DNA of 64,000 bases from Ornithoclostridium sp949298505 (GTDB lineage: Bacteria > Bacillota > Clostridia > Christensenellales > UBA3700). This document shows positions 1 to 6,414 of the stretch, in pieces. The translations under genes and the position numbers were made by a program. How positions within the stretch are numbered: the first letter of the stretch is position 1; every line of letters begins with the position of its first letter. Under the pieces are notes generated by a model that saw nothing but the letters and a program-made list of their open reading frames with translations, was not told where the DNA came from and searched no databases. The stretch lies in NCBI GenBank assembly GCA_949298505.1, contig CASFWW010000023.1:47982-111981 (forward strand). The letters run 5' to 3'.

Positions 1-278
1 TCGAAGAACTCGATGGGTTTGCTGTCTGCCTTGAGCTGAACGATCGCTTTCTTGTAAGCTGCGGTCTTGCCTTCGTTCCTGCCCATTCTCTTGGTCTTGC
101 CGTCGTAGTTGGAGGTGTTGACCTTTTCAACCTTGACGCCGAAGATATCCTCGATTGCCACCTTTATCTGCGTTTTCGTCGCCCTTTTGTCGACTTTGAA
201 AGTGTACTTCTTGGACTGAATTCCGTCGAAGCTCTTTTCACTCATCAACGGGCTGATGATAATGTCGTACTTGTTCAT
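1..278 (-). CDS. rplW: Ribosomal protein L23 (uL23), N-terminal part, cut by window edge
   Basis: Large-subunit protein that binds 23S rRNA at the peptide exit and offers a docking site for trigger factor and SRP. Reading the reverse strand from ATG at 278 gives MNKYDIIISPLMSEKSFDG, with the L23 hallmark SPLxxEKS, then the basic core ending around KAIVQLKADSKPIEFF at the left edge. About 92 codons are visible, so the gene is nearly complete, but its stop lies outside the window. The start overlaps the rplD stop in a TAATG arrangement, indicating translational coupling. The order rpsJ-rplC-rplD-rplW is the canonical S10 operon. Confidence 0.95.
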   Translation of the reverse strand, partial: MNKYDIIISPLMSEKSFDGIQSKKYTFKVDKRATKTQIKVAIEDIFGVKVEKVNTSNYDGKTKRMGRNEGKTAAYKKAIVQLKADSKPIEFF

Positions 279-916
279 TACTCAGCTACCTCCTCGCTGT
301 TGTAAGCCTTCTCGAGCTTTTCGACCGCCGCCTTCGTAACGAGACATTTAGCGTTTGCCGCCAGGTCGTATACGTTGACGAGATCTGCGTTGATCACAGT
401 AAGATTTTCAATGTTTGCGCTCGCTCTGAGGATCTTTTCGTCGTTTTCGGAAACGATCAGGAGAACCTTGCAATCAAAACCGAAGCTCTTGAGGACCGCC
501 GCCATCAGCTTCGTCTTCGCGTCAGCCAGCTTGAGTTCGTCGAGAACTACGAAATCGCCGTCCTGAACTTTTGCGCTGAGCGCGCTGACAGTAGCCGCAT
601 ACTTCATCTTCTTGTTGATCTTCTGAGAGAAGTCTCTCTGCTTGGGAGCGAAAACAACGCCGCCGCCCGTCCACTGAGGACTTCTGATGGAACCCTGTCT
701 CGCACGACCGGTGCCCTTCTGTCTCCAGGGCTTGATGCCTCCGCCTCTGACTTCGCTGCGGGTAAGCGTGCTCTTGTTGCCCTGTCTCTTGTTTGCCATC
801 TGAGCGACGACGACCTGGTGTACGAGCGGCTCGTTGTATTCCTGAGCAAATACCGCGTCGGAGAGATCCATCGTGCCCACTTTCTGTGCACTTATATTAA
901 AAACGTCTACTTTCAT
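278..916 (-). CDS. rplD: Ribosomal protein L4 (uL4)
   Basis: Large-subunit protein whose extended loop lines the exit tunnel. The 212-residue length is normal for the family. The conserved loop GGGIKPWRQKGTGRARQGS lies at residues 58-76 and is the L4 signature, followed by the globular domain. It sits 11 nt after rplC and shares TAATG with rplW, so it is translated as part of the S10 operon. In Enterobacteria L4 also represses this operon; nothing here shows whether that holds. Start at 916 is supported by a GGAG-type site just upstream. Confidence 0.97.
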   Translation of the reverse strand: MKVDVFNISAQKVGTMDLSDAVFAQEYNEPLVHQVVVAQMANKRQGNKSTLTRSEVRGGGIKPWRQKGTGRARQGSIRSPQWTGGGVVFAPKQRDFSQKINKKMKYAATVSALSAKVQDGDFVVLDELKLADAKTKLMAAVLKSFGFDCKVLLIVSENDEKILRASANIENLTVINADLVNVYDLAANAKCLVTKAAVEKLEKAYNSEEVAE

Positions 917-927
917 TTCGCTTCTCC

Positions 928-1560
928 TTATTGTGCCTTGTAGCTGGACTTCACGGTCACGACGCCGCCCTTGTTGCCGGGGATCGCGCCCTTGATGAGC
1001 AGCAGGTTGCGCTCTTTGTCCACTCTGACTACCGTCAGGTTCTGAACGGTAACTCTTTCGTTACCCCAGTGACCGGACATCTTCTTGTTCTTGAAAACTC
1101 TTGAAGGAGTGGAGTTTGCGCTCAAGGAACCTACGCCTCTGTGATAACCGGAACCGTGCGCCATCGGGCCACAATGCTGATTCCATCTCTTGATCGCGCC
1201 GGTAAAGCCCTTACCTTTCGAGACACCGACTACGTCAACTTTGTCGCCGACTGCGAACACGTCGCAGGTGATCACGCTGCCAACTTCCATGCTTTCCGCA
1301 TTGTCGAGTCTGAGTTCTCTCAGATGTCTCTTGGGCGCTACGCCTGCCTTTTCAAAGTGTCCTTTGACGGGCTTGGTCACGTTCTTCGCCTTGATCTCGC
1401 CGAACGCCACCTGAATTGCGCTGTAACCGTCTTTTTCCTGAGTCTTCTTCTGCACTACGGGGCACGGACCCGCTTCAACTACCGTTACCGGTATTACGGT
1501 GCCGTCCTCGGTGAAGATCTGGCTCATTCCCAATTTCTTTCCAATGATTGCTTTATTCAT
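928..1560 (-). CDS. rplC: Ribosomal protein L3 (uL3)
   Basis: Early-assembly protein of the large subunit that reaches the peptidyl-transferase centre. The 210 residues match the bacterial family. The signature KGFTGAIKRWNQHCGPMAHG lies at residues 117-136 and is followed by the conserved HRGVGSLSANSTPSRVFK loop. The ATG at 1560 follows a good CGGAGGTGAAC ribosome-binding site. It lies 78 nt downstream of rpsJ and 11 nt upstream of rplD in the S10 operon. No anomaly seen. Confidence 0.97.
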   Translation of the reverse strand: MNKAIIGKKLGMSQIFTEDGTVIPVTVVEAGPCPVVQKKTQEKDGYSAIQVAFGEIKAKNVTKPVKGHFEKAGVAPKRHLRELRLDNAESMEVGSVITCDVFAVGDKVDVVGVSKGKGFTGAIKRWNQHCGPMAHGSGYHRGVGSLSANSTPSRVFKNKKMSGHWGNERVTVQNLTVVRVDKERNLLLIKGAIPGNKGGVVTVKSSYKAQ

Positions 1561-1638
1561 AGATAAAGTTCACCTCCGTATTTATTCCGTCCGCGCTTTT
1601 TGGGTCAACGCGGAACCGTATTGTTGTCTTGTCTGTTA

Positions 1639-1947
1639 TCAGAGTTTGATGTTGATATCGACGCCTGCCGGCAAAGTCAGCTTCATCAAAGCTTCCATAG
1701 CCTTTGCGGTGGGATTGTAGATATCTATCAGTCTCTTGTGCGTTCTGAGCTCGAACTGCTCGCGGCTGTCCTTATATTTGTGAACCGCGCGAAGTATCGT
1801 TACGACTTCTTTCTCGGTGGGAAGGGGGATGGGTCCGCTGACCTTAACGCCGCTTCTCGTGACCGTGTCGACGATCTTGCTTGCCGCCTCGTCAATGAGG
1901 TTGTGATCATAAGCTCTGAGTCTTATTCTGATGATTTGTCCTGCCAT
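1639..1947 (-). CDS. rpsJ: Ribosomal protein S10 (uS10)
   Basis: Small-subunit protein, also the NusE partner of NusB in antitermination. At 102 residues it is the standard size and begins MAGQIIRIRLRAYDHNLIDE, a sequence typical of bacterial S10, with the later block SGPIPLPTEKEVVTILRA. It is the first gene of the S10 operon, expressed from a consensus promoter near 2130-2158 through a leader of about 175 nt. Ribosome-binding site AAAGGAG precedes the ATG at 1947. Confidence 0.97.
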   Translation of the reverse strand: MAGQIIRIRLRAYDHNLIDEAASKIVDTVTRSGVKVSGPIPLPTEKEVVTILRAVHKYKDSREQFELRTHKRLIDIYNPTAKAMEALMKLTLPAGVDINIKL

Positions 1948-2327
1948 TTTCTTTTACTCCTTTTTCCTAACTTACATATTCACGTGCCCGTGTGTTTCAC
2001 ACCGCGACTTTAATAAAAGGCGTGCAGTTCGCCTCCGTTAGTCGCCCGATTGCCGGACCCTTGTCCGCGGAAATTCTCTGCTTTTGCAGTAACCTCCCGC
2101 TTCATCCCGTTTTTCGCGGTGCACTGAGAATTATATAGATTTAAATATTTTAAGTCAAATCTTTGAACAAAAAAGATTTAAAAAGAAATGTAAAATTTAT
2201 GTAAAATCAATATTTTTGGCTTCAAAAAGGTTTGATTATAAGTTTTGTTTATTGTAACGCGTCCGTTTCATTACCCCGCTTTCCAACAGCCTTTTGCGTC
2301 TGATCTGACTGATCACGTTTCTAAGGT
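1948..2327 (-). other. Non-coding stretch: S10 operon leader and XRE-rpsJ gap
   Basis: No gene is seen. Nearest rpsJ, the transcribed leader (about 1948-2123) carries a GTGCA / TGCAC complementary pair and one copy of the recurrent GTGCCCGTGT motif at 1984-1993 (see findings). The part beyond 2158 is A+T-rich and separates the operon from the reverse-strand XRE gene. A leader of this length ahead of ribosomal genes could be regulatory, but no named leader motif was recognised. Confidence 0.5.
2130..2158 (-). promoter_or_regulatory. S10 operon promoter
   Basis: On the reverse strand TTGACT (2158-2153) and TATAAT (2135-2130) are separated by exactly 17 nt. Transcription would start near 2123, leaving a leader of about 175 nt before rpsJ. 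The spacing and hexamers match a vegetative sigma-A promoter. Confidence 0.85.
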
Positions 2328-2654
2328 CTATCCCAGTTTTTCCAGCTCTTCTATCATTCTGAGCAACACGCCGTAGTATTTGCCGTCCAGATTTTTTACC
2401 TTGTTTATCAATTTGTTCTGTTCTTCGCTCTGATCGTCGTCCGTCAATCCCAGCAGATAGTCCGACGTAACTCCAAGGTTGAGACTGATCTTATACAACG
2501 TCTGAATCGACACTCCGACTTTCCCGGCTTCAACATCTGCAAGAAATCTCGGGCTGACGTTAATGCTTTCGGCAAGTTTTTCACGCGTAACGTTTGCCAG
2601 CTTACGGGCGATTTTTATTTTGTTTCCCAACTCGACGTTTATTTCTTTCATCAT
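2328..2654 (-). CDS. XRE-family transcriptional regulator
   Basis: A DNA-binding protein of 108 residues. The N-terminal helix-turn-helix (about residues 9-68) has the Cro/cI pattern: ARKLANVTREKLAESINVSP, then LADVEAG and the closing YLLGLTDD. The C-terminal 40 residues are a charged helix probably used for dimerisation. It is divergent from the membrane protein at 2794 and shares a promoter region with symmetrical -10 elements, so it probably controls itself and that neighbour. The target stimulus is unknown. ATG 2654 is preferred (AAGG five nt upstream), with the next codon also ATG. Confidence 0.85.
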   Translation of the reverse strand: MMKEINVELGNKIKIARKLANVTREKLAESINVSPRFLADVEAGKVGVSIQTLYKISLNLGVTSDYLLGLTDDDQSEEQNKLINKVKNLDGKYYGVLLRMIEELEKLG

Positions 2655-2678
2655 GATTACCTTTTTGTACTTTTAACA

Positions 2679-2751
2679 TTATATATGAACTTACAGATCA
2701 TAACAATGATGTTGTATTTCACTTGACATATGAGTGTTTAATTCATATAAT
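2679..2751. promoter_or_regulatory. Divergent promoter region between XRE gene and membrane protein
   Basis: Forward promoter: TTGACA 2723-2728, 17 nt, TATAAT 2746-2751. The reverse strand shows TTGTTA, 17 nt, TATAAT (near 2679-2686) serving the XRE gene. Both -10 elements sit in TTCATATA-type sequence that is inverted between the two promoters, giving a plausible pair of operator half-sites for the XRE protein. The operator role is inference. Confidence 0.7.
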
Positions 2752-2793
2752 ATAATTATCAATAATATACAAATGAAGTTATACGGAGGTATT

Positions 2794-3390
2794 ATGCACG
2801 CAGCAACGAAATTTAAAATATCGTCTTTTTTTAAGCAACTGATCCTTTACCCGATCTTCATGTTTTTGTCTCTTTCTTCATGGGCAGTGATAGGAATGAT
2901 CCTGTCTCTCTTTGGAGTAAGCAACCCTCTGGGAGACGAATTCAAAGCTTCGATATTCGACGCTCCAAATTACGGCATGGCGATCGGGCTTATTCTTGTT
3001 TTCGCCCTCGGGATATTCTTTGCGAGGCTGTGTTTCAGAAGAAAAGGTAAATCGACTTCTTATCAACAGTACCACCCCGAATACGAAAAACCCGAAATAA
3101 CCGTCGACGCCGATATTTACGACAGCGACAATTACAGGATAGGCACGGCGAGATATCATCAGGACGGCGACAGCGGAGTCAGAAAGCACCTTACGGGATG
3201 GGGACTTCTCTCTTATCTGTCTTTGCCGATGATGGTGATCACAAAATCTGTTTCTCTCGTTTTGTCTTTTCTGGCTATTTTTATAATCAGACTTGTGGTG
3301 TCCGTTTCGGATTATATGTATGACATAAGAAAACACGGCTTTTTCTTCGACATGTTGTTCTACCTGTTCGACATTTCAGTGTTGGAATGA
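2794..3390 (+). CDS. Hypothetical membrane protein
   Basis: Not a family I recognise. From ATG 2794 it has 198 residues. Hydrophobic segments are seen near residues 15-45 (FKQLILYPIFMFLSLSSWAV), 60-80 (MAIGLILVFALGIFFARL) and 150-180 (LPMMVITKSVSLVLSFLAIF). Between the second and third lies a polar domain with many Tyr and Asp. The longer reading frame opens at 2734, but that ATG lies inside the -35/-10 region, whereas 2794 follows ACGGAGGT, so 2794 is chosen. It is divergent from the XRE regulator and ends before a GC-rich hairpin. Confidence 0.7.
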   Translation: MHAATKFKISSFFKQLILYPIFMFLSLSSWAVIGMILSLFGVSNPLGDEFKASIFDAPNYGMAIGLILVFALGIFFARLCFRRKGKSTSYQQYHPEYEKPEITVDADIYDSDNYRIGTARYHQDGDSGVRKHLTGWGLLSYLSLPMMVITKSVSLVLSFLAIFIIRLVVSVSDYMYDIRKHGFFFDMLFYLFDISVLE

Positions 3391-3427
3391 GAATTTATTC
3401 AATCGACAACCGTTTTTCATCAACGAT

Positions 3428-3463
3428 CAAAAAGGCGCGCCGGAAATATTACGGCGCGCCTTT
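3428..3463 (-). terminator. Rho-independent terminator, GC-palindromic stem
   Basis: A 12-bp stem AAAGGCGCGCCG / CGGCGCGCCTTT (3431-3442 and 3452-3463) with a 9-nt loop. On the reverse strand it is followed by five T; on the forward strand only by TTTAA, so it acts best on reverse transcripts but may also end the membrane-protein mRNA. Confidence 0.75.
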
Positions 3464-3469
3464 AACGTA

Positions 3470-3575
3470 AACCTGACCGTCATGCTCCAAAGCAAGATAT
3501 GACGGTTTGCACCCGACAAAATTAATACGGTGGCTATGCCGTCAGTTGTGAATTTCACTCCCCGACGGCGTCTGA
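3470..3575. ncRNA. Candidate structured RNA between two terminators
   Basis: The intergenic stretch contains two strong stems: ACCGTCAT / ATGACGGT (3476-3483 with 3499-3506) and GCCGTC / GACGGC (3538-3543 with 3564-3569), the second enclosing a GTGAAATTCAC palindrome as read on the reverse strand. It lies between bidirectional hairpin terminators at 3428-3463 and 3583-3618 and has no open reading frame of note. Strand and family are undetermined; the resemblance to cofactor riboswitch cores is superficial. Confidence 0.35.
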
Positions 3576-3582
3576 ATTACCG

Positions 3583-3618
3583 AAAAAAGAGTTCCGACAT
3601 CCGACGGAACTCTTTTTT
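3583..3618. terminator. Bidirectional Rho-independent terminator
   Basis: Stem GAGTTCC / GGAACTC (3589-3595, 3606-3612), flanked by A6 and T6, so it has a U-tract in both directions. On the reverse strand it ends the DUF1858 gene, whose stop is at 3662. Confidence 0.85.
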
Positions 3619-3661
3619 CGTTTACTTTTTCTTGTCAAAATGAATCTTGTAAAGCTTCTTG

Positions 3662-3862
3662 TCAGCTTCTTGCCGCTTCGTTGAGCTTCTCCACAAGTTC
3701 GTCTACATCGACGCCGTGAGCATTAGCCGCGTCCTCAACGGTCTCGTTGTGCGCAAGAGCGCATCCCAGGCAATGCATGCCCACGCTGAAAAGTACGTTT
3801 GCTATCGCGTCAACGTTGCCCTGCTTCAGAGCGTCTGCTATAAGCATATCCTTCGTTATCAT
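3662..3862 (-). CDS. DUF1858 / HCP-associated redox disulfide domain protein
   Basis: A 66-residue cytoplasmic protein. It begins MITKDMLIADALKQG and carries the family pattern MHCLGCALAHNET, a CxxC pair at residues 33-36, followed by the helical VDVDELVEKLNEA tail. These match the DUF1858 family, small single-domain proteins often found with hybrid-cluster or redox proteins; the reaction is unknown. Its mRNA leader carries a short hairpin directly before the ribosome-binding site, closely matching the leader of the SPFH gene at 6262. It is a single-gene transcript ending at the 3583-3618 terminator. Confidence 0.85.
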   Translation of the reverse strand: MITKDMLIADALKQGNVDAIANVLFSVGMHCLGCALAHNETVEDAANAHGVDVDELVEKLNEAARS

Positions 3863-4007
3863 ATTTACCTCCGTCAGAGCTTTCGCCCTTATATATTATT
3901 ATTTATTTTATCAATATTATATACGGCGTGTCCGCCGCTTTCGTCAACACTATTTTATATAATCCCGGTCAGGAATGCAAGCGTTTTAGCATAATCGCGC
4001 CGCTTCG

Positions 4008-5108
4008 TCAGGAGAAAAACAACAGATATATCATCCAGATCAGCAAAGCCGCCACTCCCGTGCAGAACAAAGCGAAGAAGAACGTCTTGATCGGAGACAA
4101 AGGAGCGCTGCCCACAGTCTGTCCGTTCCTGCCGTTTACGACAAAGCCGTAGTCCTTGCCCTTGTATCTGTACGAACTCGTCCAGATCGGCGCGAGCACG
4201 TACTTGTACTTCGTCTCGCTGTATACGGGATATACGTTTATGTAGTCAACGTGATCAGCGTCCGGGTACATATTTCTTATCTGAGACCTTACGCTGTCGA
4301 CCATGATCTTCTGCGCGACCTCCCAGCTCGCGTCCAGCCCCTGAGCGTACCTCTCGGCAGAATAGCCGGAAAGGTATTCTTCTTCATACTGAACGGAATT
4401 CACCGTATCGAAACCGCCGATCTTGTTCAGTTGTTTCTGAGTCAGCCTCGTACTCGCGCCGACAAGAACGTCGTCGAAATACGAATTGACCGCTCCGCTG
4501 ACGTTATACCACCTGATCCTCGTTTCGGTGCGTCTGTTCTTGCCGCTGCCGACGGTCACGGTATAGGTCTTGCCGAGGCGGGCGTCGTATTTCGCATGCA
4601 CGTTGGAATCAAAAGTCCATGACGGTATGTAAACGCCGTTCATTCGCGAAGTCTTTGCCGTCTTTTTCAGATTGGAAGGCGCGAGAAATTTCTTGCCCAT
4701 CCATTTTTTCAGGCTTTCGTGCGCTTTCGGCTCGGAGATCAGAAAAGGCAGAACCGCGTTGGGTTTCAGCCCGGGAACTTCGTCCGTCTCCACCAGATTT
4801 GGCGCGCCGCAGAAAGGACAGACCGTGCAGGTCTGATATTTTTCAAGCACGGTCTTTGCGCCGCAGACGGGGCACTGTATACACTTGACCTCTCCCCAGC
4901 CGGTAAATCCCTGCTCGGAGAGCGCGGTGTAATACAGCTCCATAGGCGGTCCGGGAGCGGGAACGTCGCGTTCCGTTCCGCAATAAGAACATCTGAGCTT
5001 TCCCGAATCCGGATCGTATCTGAGAAAATTTCCGCATCCAGGACACTTGAAAGTATCGCTTTCAAGTTCCTCGGCAGTCGTTTCGTCCCTGACTTCCTGT
5101 TCAGCCAT
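4008..5108 (-). CDS. Zinc-ribbon membrane protein, YdjG-like
   Basis: 366 residues from ATG 5108, chosen over 5147 because it follows GGCGGAG and lies clear of the upstream stop. The N-terminal part has two zinc ribbons: FKCPGCGNFLRYDP with CSYCG, then CPVCGAKTVL with CPFCGAPNL. The middle resembles the long domain of the TFIIB-type zinc ribbon / PriA-like proteins of Bacillota. A transmembrane helix (FFALFCTGVAALLIWMIYLL) closes the C-terminus, so the protein is tail-anchored. It follows the SPFH gene by 17 nt. In B. subtilis YdjG and YdjI belong to the sigma-W pspA operon; the same pairing here suggests a membrane-stress role, which is inference. Databases may label it a PriA-like helicase, but no helicase motifs are seen. 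Confidence 0.8.
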   Translation of the reverse strand: MAEQEVRDETTAEELESDTFKCPGCGNFLRYDPDSGKLRCSYCGTERDVPAPGPPMELYYTALSEQGFTGWGEVKCIQCPVCGAKTVLEKYQTCTVCPFCGAPNLVETDEVPGLKPNAVLPFLISEPKAHESLKKWMGKKFLAPSNLKKTAKTSRMNGVYIPSWTFDSNVHAKYDARLGKTYTVTVGSGKNRRTETRIRWYNVSGAVNSYFDDVLVGASTRLTQKQLNKIGGFDTVNSVQYEEEYLSGYSAERYAQGLDASWEVAQKIMVDSVRSQIRNMYPDADHVDYINVYPVYSETKYKYVLAPIWTSSYRYKGKDYGFVVNGRNGQTVGSAPLSPIKTFFFALFCTGVAALLIWMIYLLFFS

Positions 5109-5125
5109 ACTTATCTCCGCCCGTA

Positions 5126-6262
5126 TTATTTGACTTTCTTGCCGCATTCAGGGCAGAACTTGGTGCCGGCAGGAATCTTACTTCCGCATTCCGGGCACGT
5201 CTTGTCTTCAAGCTTTTCTCCGCATTCAGGGCAGAATTTCGCCGTTTTTCTCACCTTTGCGCCGCACTTGGGGCACACTTTCTTTTCGTCGGAAGCCATC
5301 TCTTTCCCACATTCAGGGCAGAACTTTGCGCCCTTCTTCACCTGAGCGCCGCAATTGGGGCACGCGACCTTGGGCTCAGCCGTAGCCGCGCCCGCCATGT
5401 TCTCAGCGAACATTCTGCCTATTCCGAGCCCCGCGCCCAGTCCTATGCCGGCGTTTGCCATATTTCCGCTGGCTCCGGGATTTTTCGCCGCGTCGCGCAT
5501 CGCGCCCAGAGTCTCCATCTGAGCATATCCGGGCATCGCGTCTCCCATGACTCCCACGGACGTGCGCTTGTCGATCATCTTCTCGACCTCTTCGGGCACG
5601 GAAAGGTTTTCAATGTAAAGTCCCTTTATCTCTATGCCCATCCTGCCGAAGTCTTCTTTCATCTTTTCGAGCGCGATCGCGGAAATGTCGTCGTAATGCG
5701 CCGCCAGTTCAAGCGCGCTGACTCCGCTTTCGGCAATAGAATTGGTAAGAACGCTGACAATGATCTTTTTGAAATAGTTGTCGACGTCGGACACCGTGAG
5801 TCCGCCCGTGGAACCGAACAACTCATTCATCGCGTAAGTCGGCACGCCGATCGCAAACGAATAGACGCCGTAGCCGCGCACGCGCACCATTCCGAAATCC
5901 TTATCCTTCATCATAACCGGGTTCGAAGTGCCCCATTTGTTGTCGATGAACTGCTTTGTCGAAACGAAATAAAGATCTGCGGTATGAGGCGTCTCCCACG
6001 CAGTCTTCCAATTGTACAACGCGGTCAGGATGGGGATGTTTTTCAGTTCGTCCAGCTCGTATGTGCCCGGACCGAAAACGTCGCAAAGCTTACCTTCGTT
6101 TATGAAGATCGCCTTCTGCCCTTCGCGTACGACGAGCGTGGATTTTCTCATTATCTCTTCCTTGCGTTCAAGCGGAAATTTCCACACGATCGCGTTTTTG
6201 TCGTCAGTCTCCCACTGAATCACTTTGCGGAACTGTCTTTTCAAAAAACTTCCGAGTCCCAT
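5126..6262 (-). CDS. SPFH-domain protein with C-terminal zinc ribbons, YdjI-like
   Basis: 378 residues. The N-terminal two thirds (about 1-250) match the virion-core-like SPFH protein YdjI, with STLVVREGQKAIFINEGKL and the band-7-like core through SVPEEVEKMIDKRTS. A Gly/Ala-rich linker (NAGIGLGAGLGIGRMFAENM) follows. The C-terminus holds three zinc ribbons of the CPxCGxxxxxxxxFCPECG type between about 299 and 375. No transmembrane helix is seen; SPFH proteins scaffold membrane microdomains. It is the first gene of a two-gene operon with the YdjG-like protein and has a near-perfect promoter at 6308-6336. No PspA gene is nearby. Confidence 0.85.
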   Translation of the reverse strand: MGLGSFLKRQFRKVIQWETDDKNAIVWKFPLERKEEIMRKSTLVVREGQKAIFINEGKLCDVFGPGTYELDELKNIPILTALYNWKTAWETPHTADLYFVSTKQFIDNKWGTSNPVMMKDKDFGMVRVRGYGVYSFAIGVPTYAMNELFGSTGGLTVSDVDNYFKKIIVSVLTNSIAESGVSALELAAHYDDISAIALEKMKEDFGRMGIEIKGLYIENLSVPEEVEKMIDKRTSVGVMGDAMPGYAQMETLGAMRDAAKNPGASGNMANAGIGLGAGLGIGRMFAENMAGAATAEPKVACPNCGAQVKKGAKFCPECGKEMASDEKKVCPKCGAKVRKTAKFCPECGEKLEDKTCPECGSKIPAGTKFCPECGKKVK

Positions 6263-6307
6263 ATATTCCTCCGTCAGGGCTTCTGCCCTTTATTTGTCGT
6301 TTATTAT

Positions 6308-6336
6308 ATTATAAGTTTACGCGCGCGCATTGTCAA
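6308..6336 (-). promoter_or_regulatory. Promoter of the SPFH / zinc-ribbon operon
   Basis: Reverse-strand TTGACA (6336-6331), 17 nt, TATAAT (6313-6308). The expected start near 6301 gives a leader of about 38 nt that contains the GGGC-AGAA-GCCC hairpin (6288-6277) immediately before GACGGAGG. No sigma-W-type sequence is seen, unlike the B. subtilis counterpart. Confidence 0.85.
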
Positions 6337-6414
6337 GGTGCAATTTCGGCGCAGTCGGTCTTTATCTCACTTTTTCAGCGTCATATCCGGCTCCCGTCAT
6401 AAATATTAAATAGT

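Noticed and set aside
3470..3575. Cobalamin or FMN riboswitch
   Set aside because: Only short core similarity; the conserved junction elements and a downstream target gene are missing. Kept as an undefined structured element.
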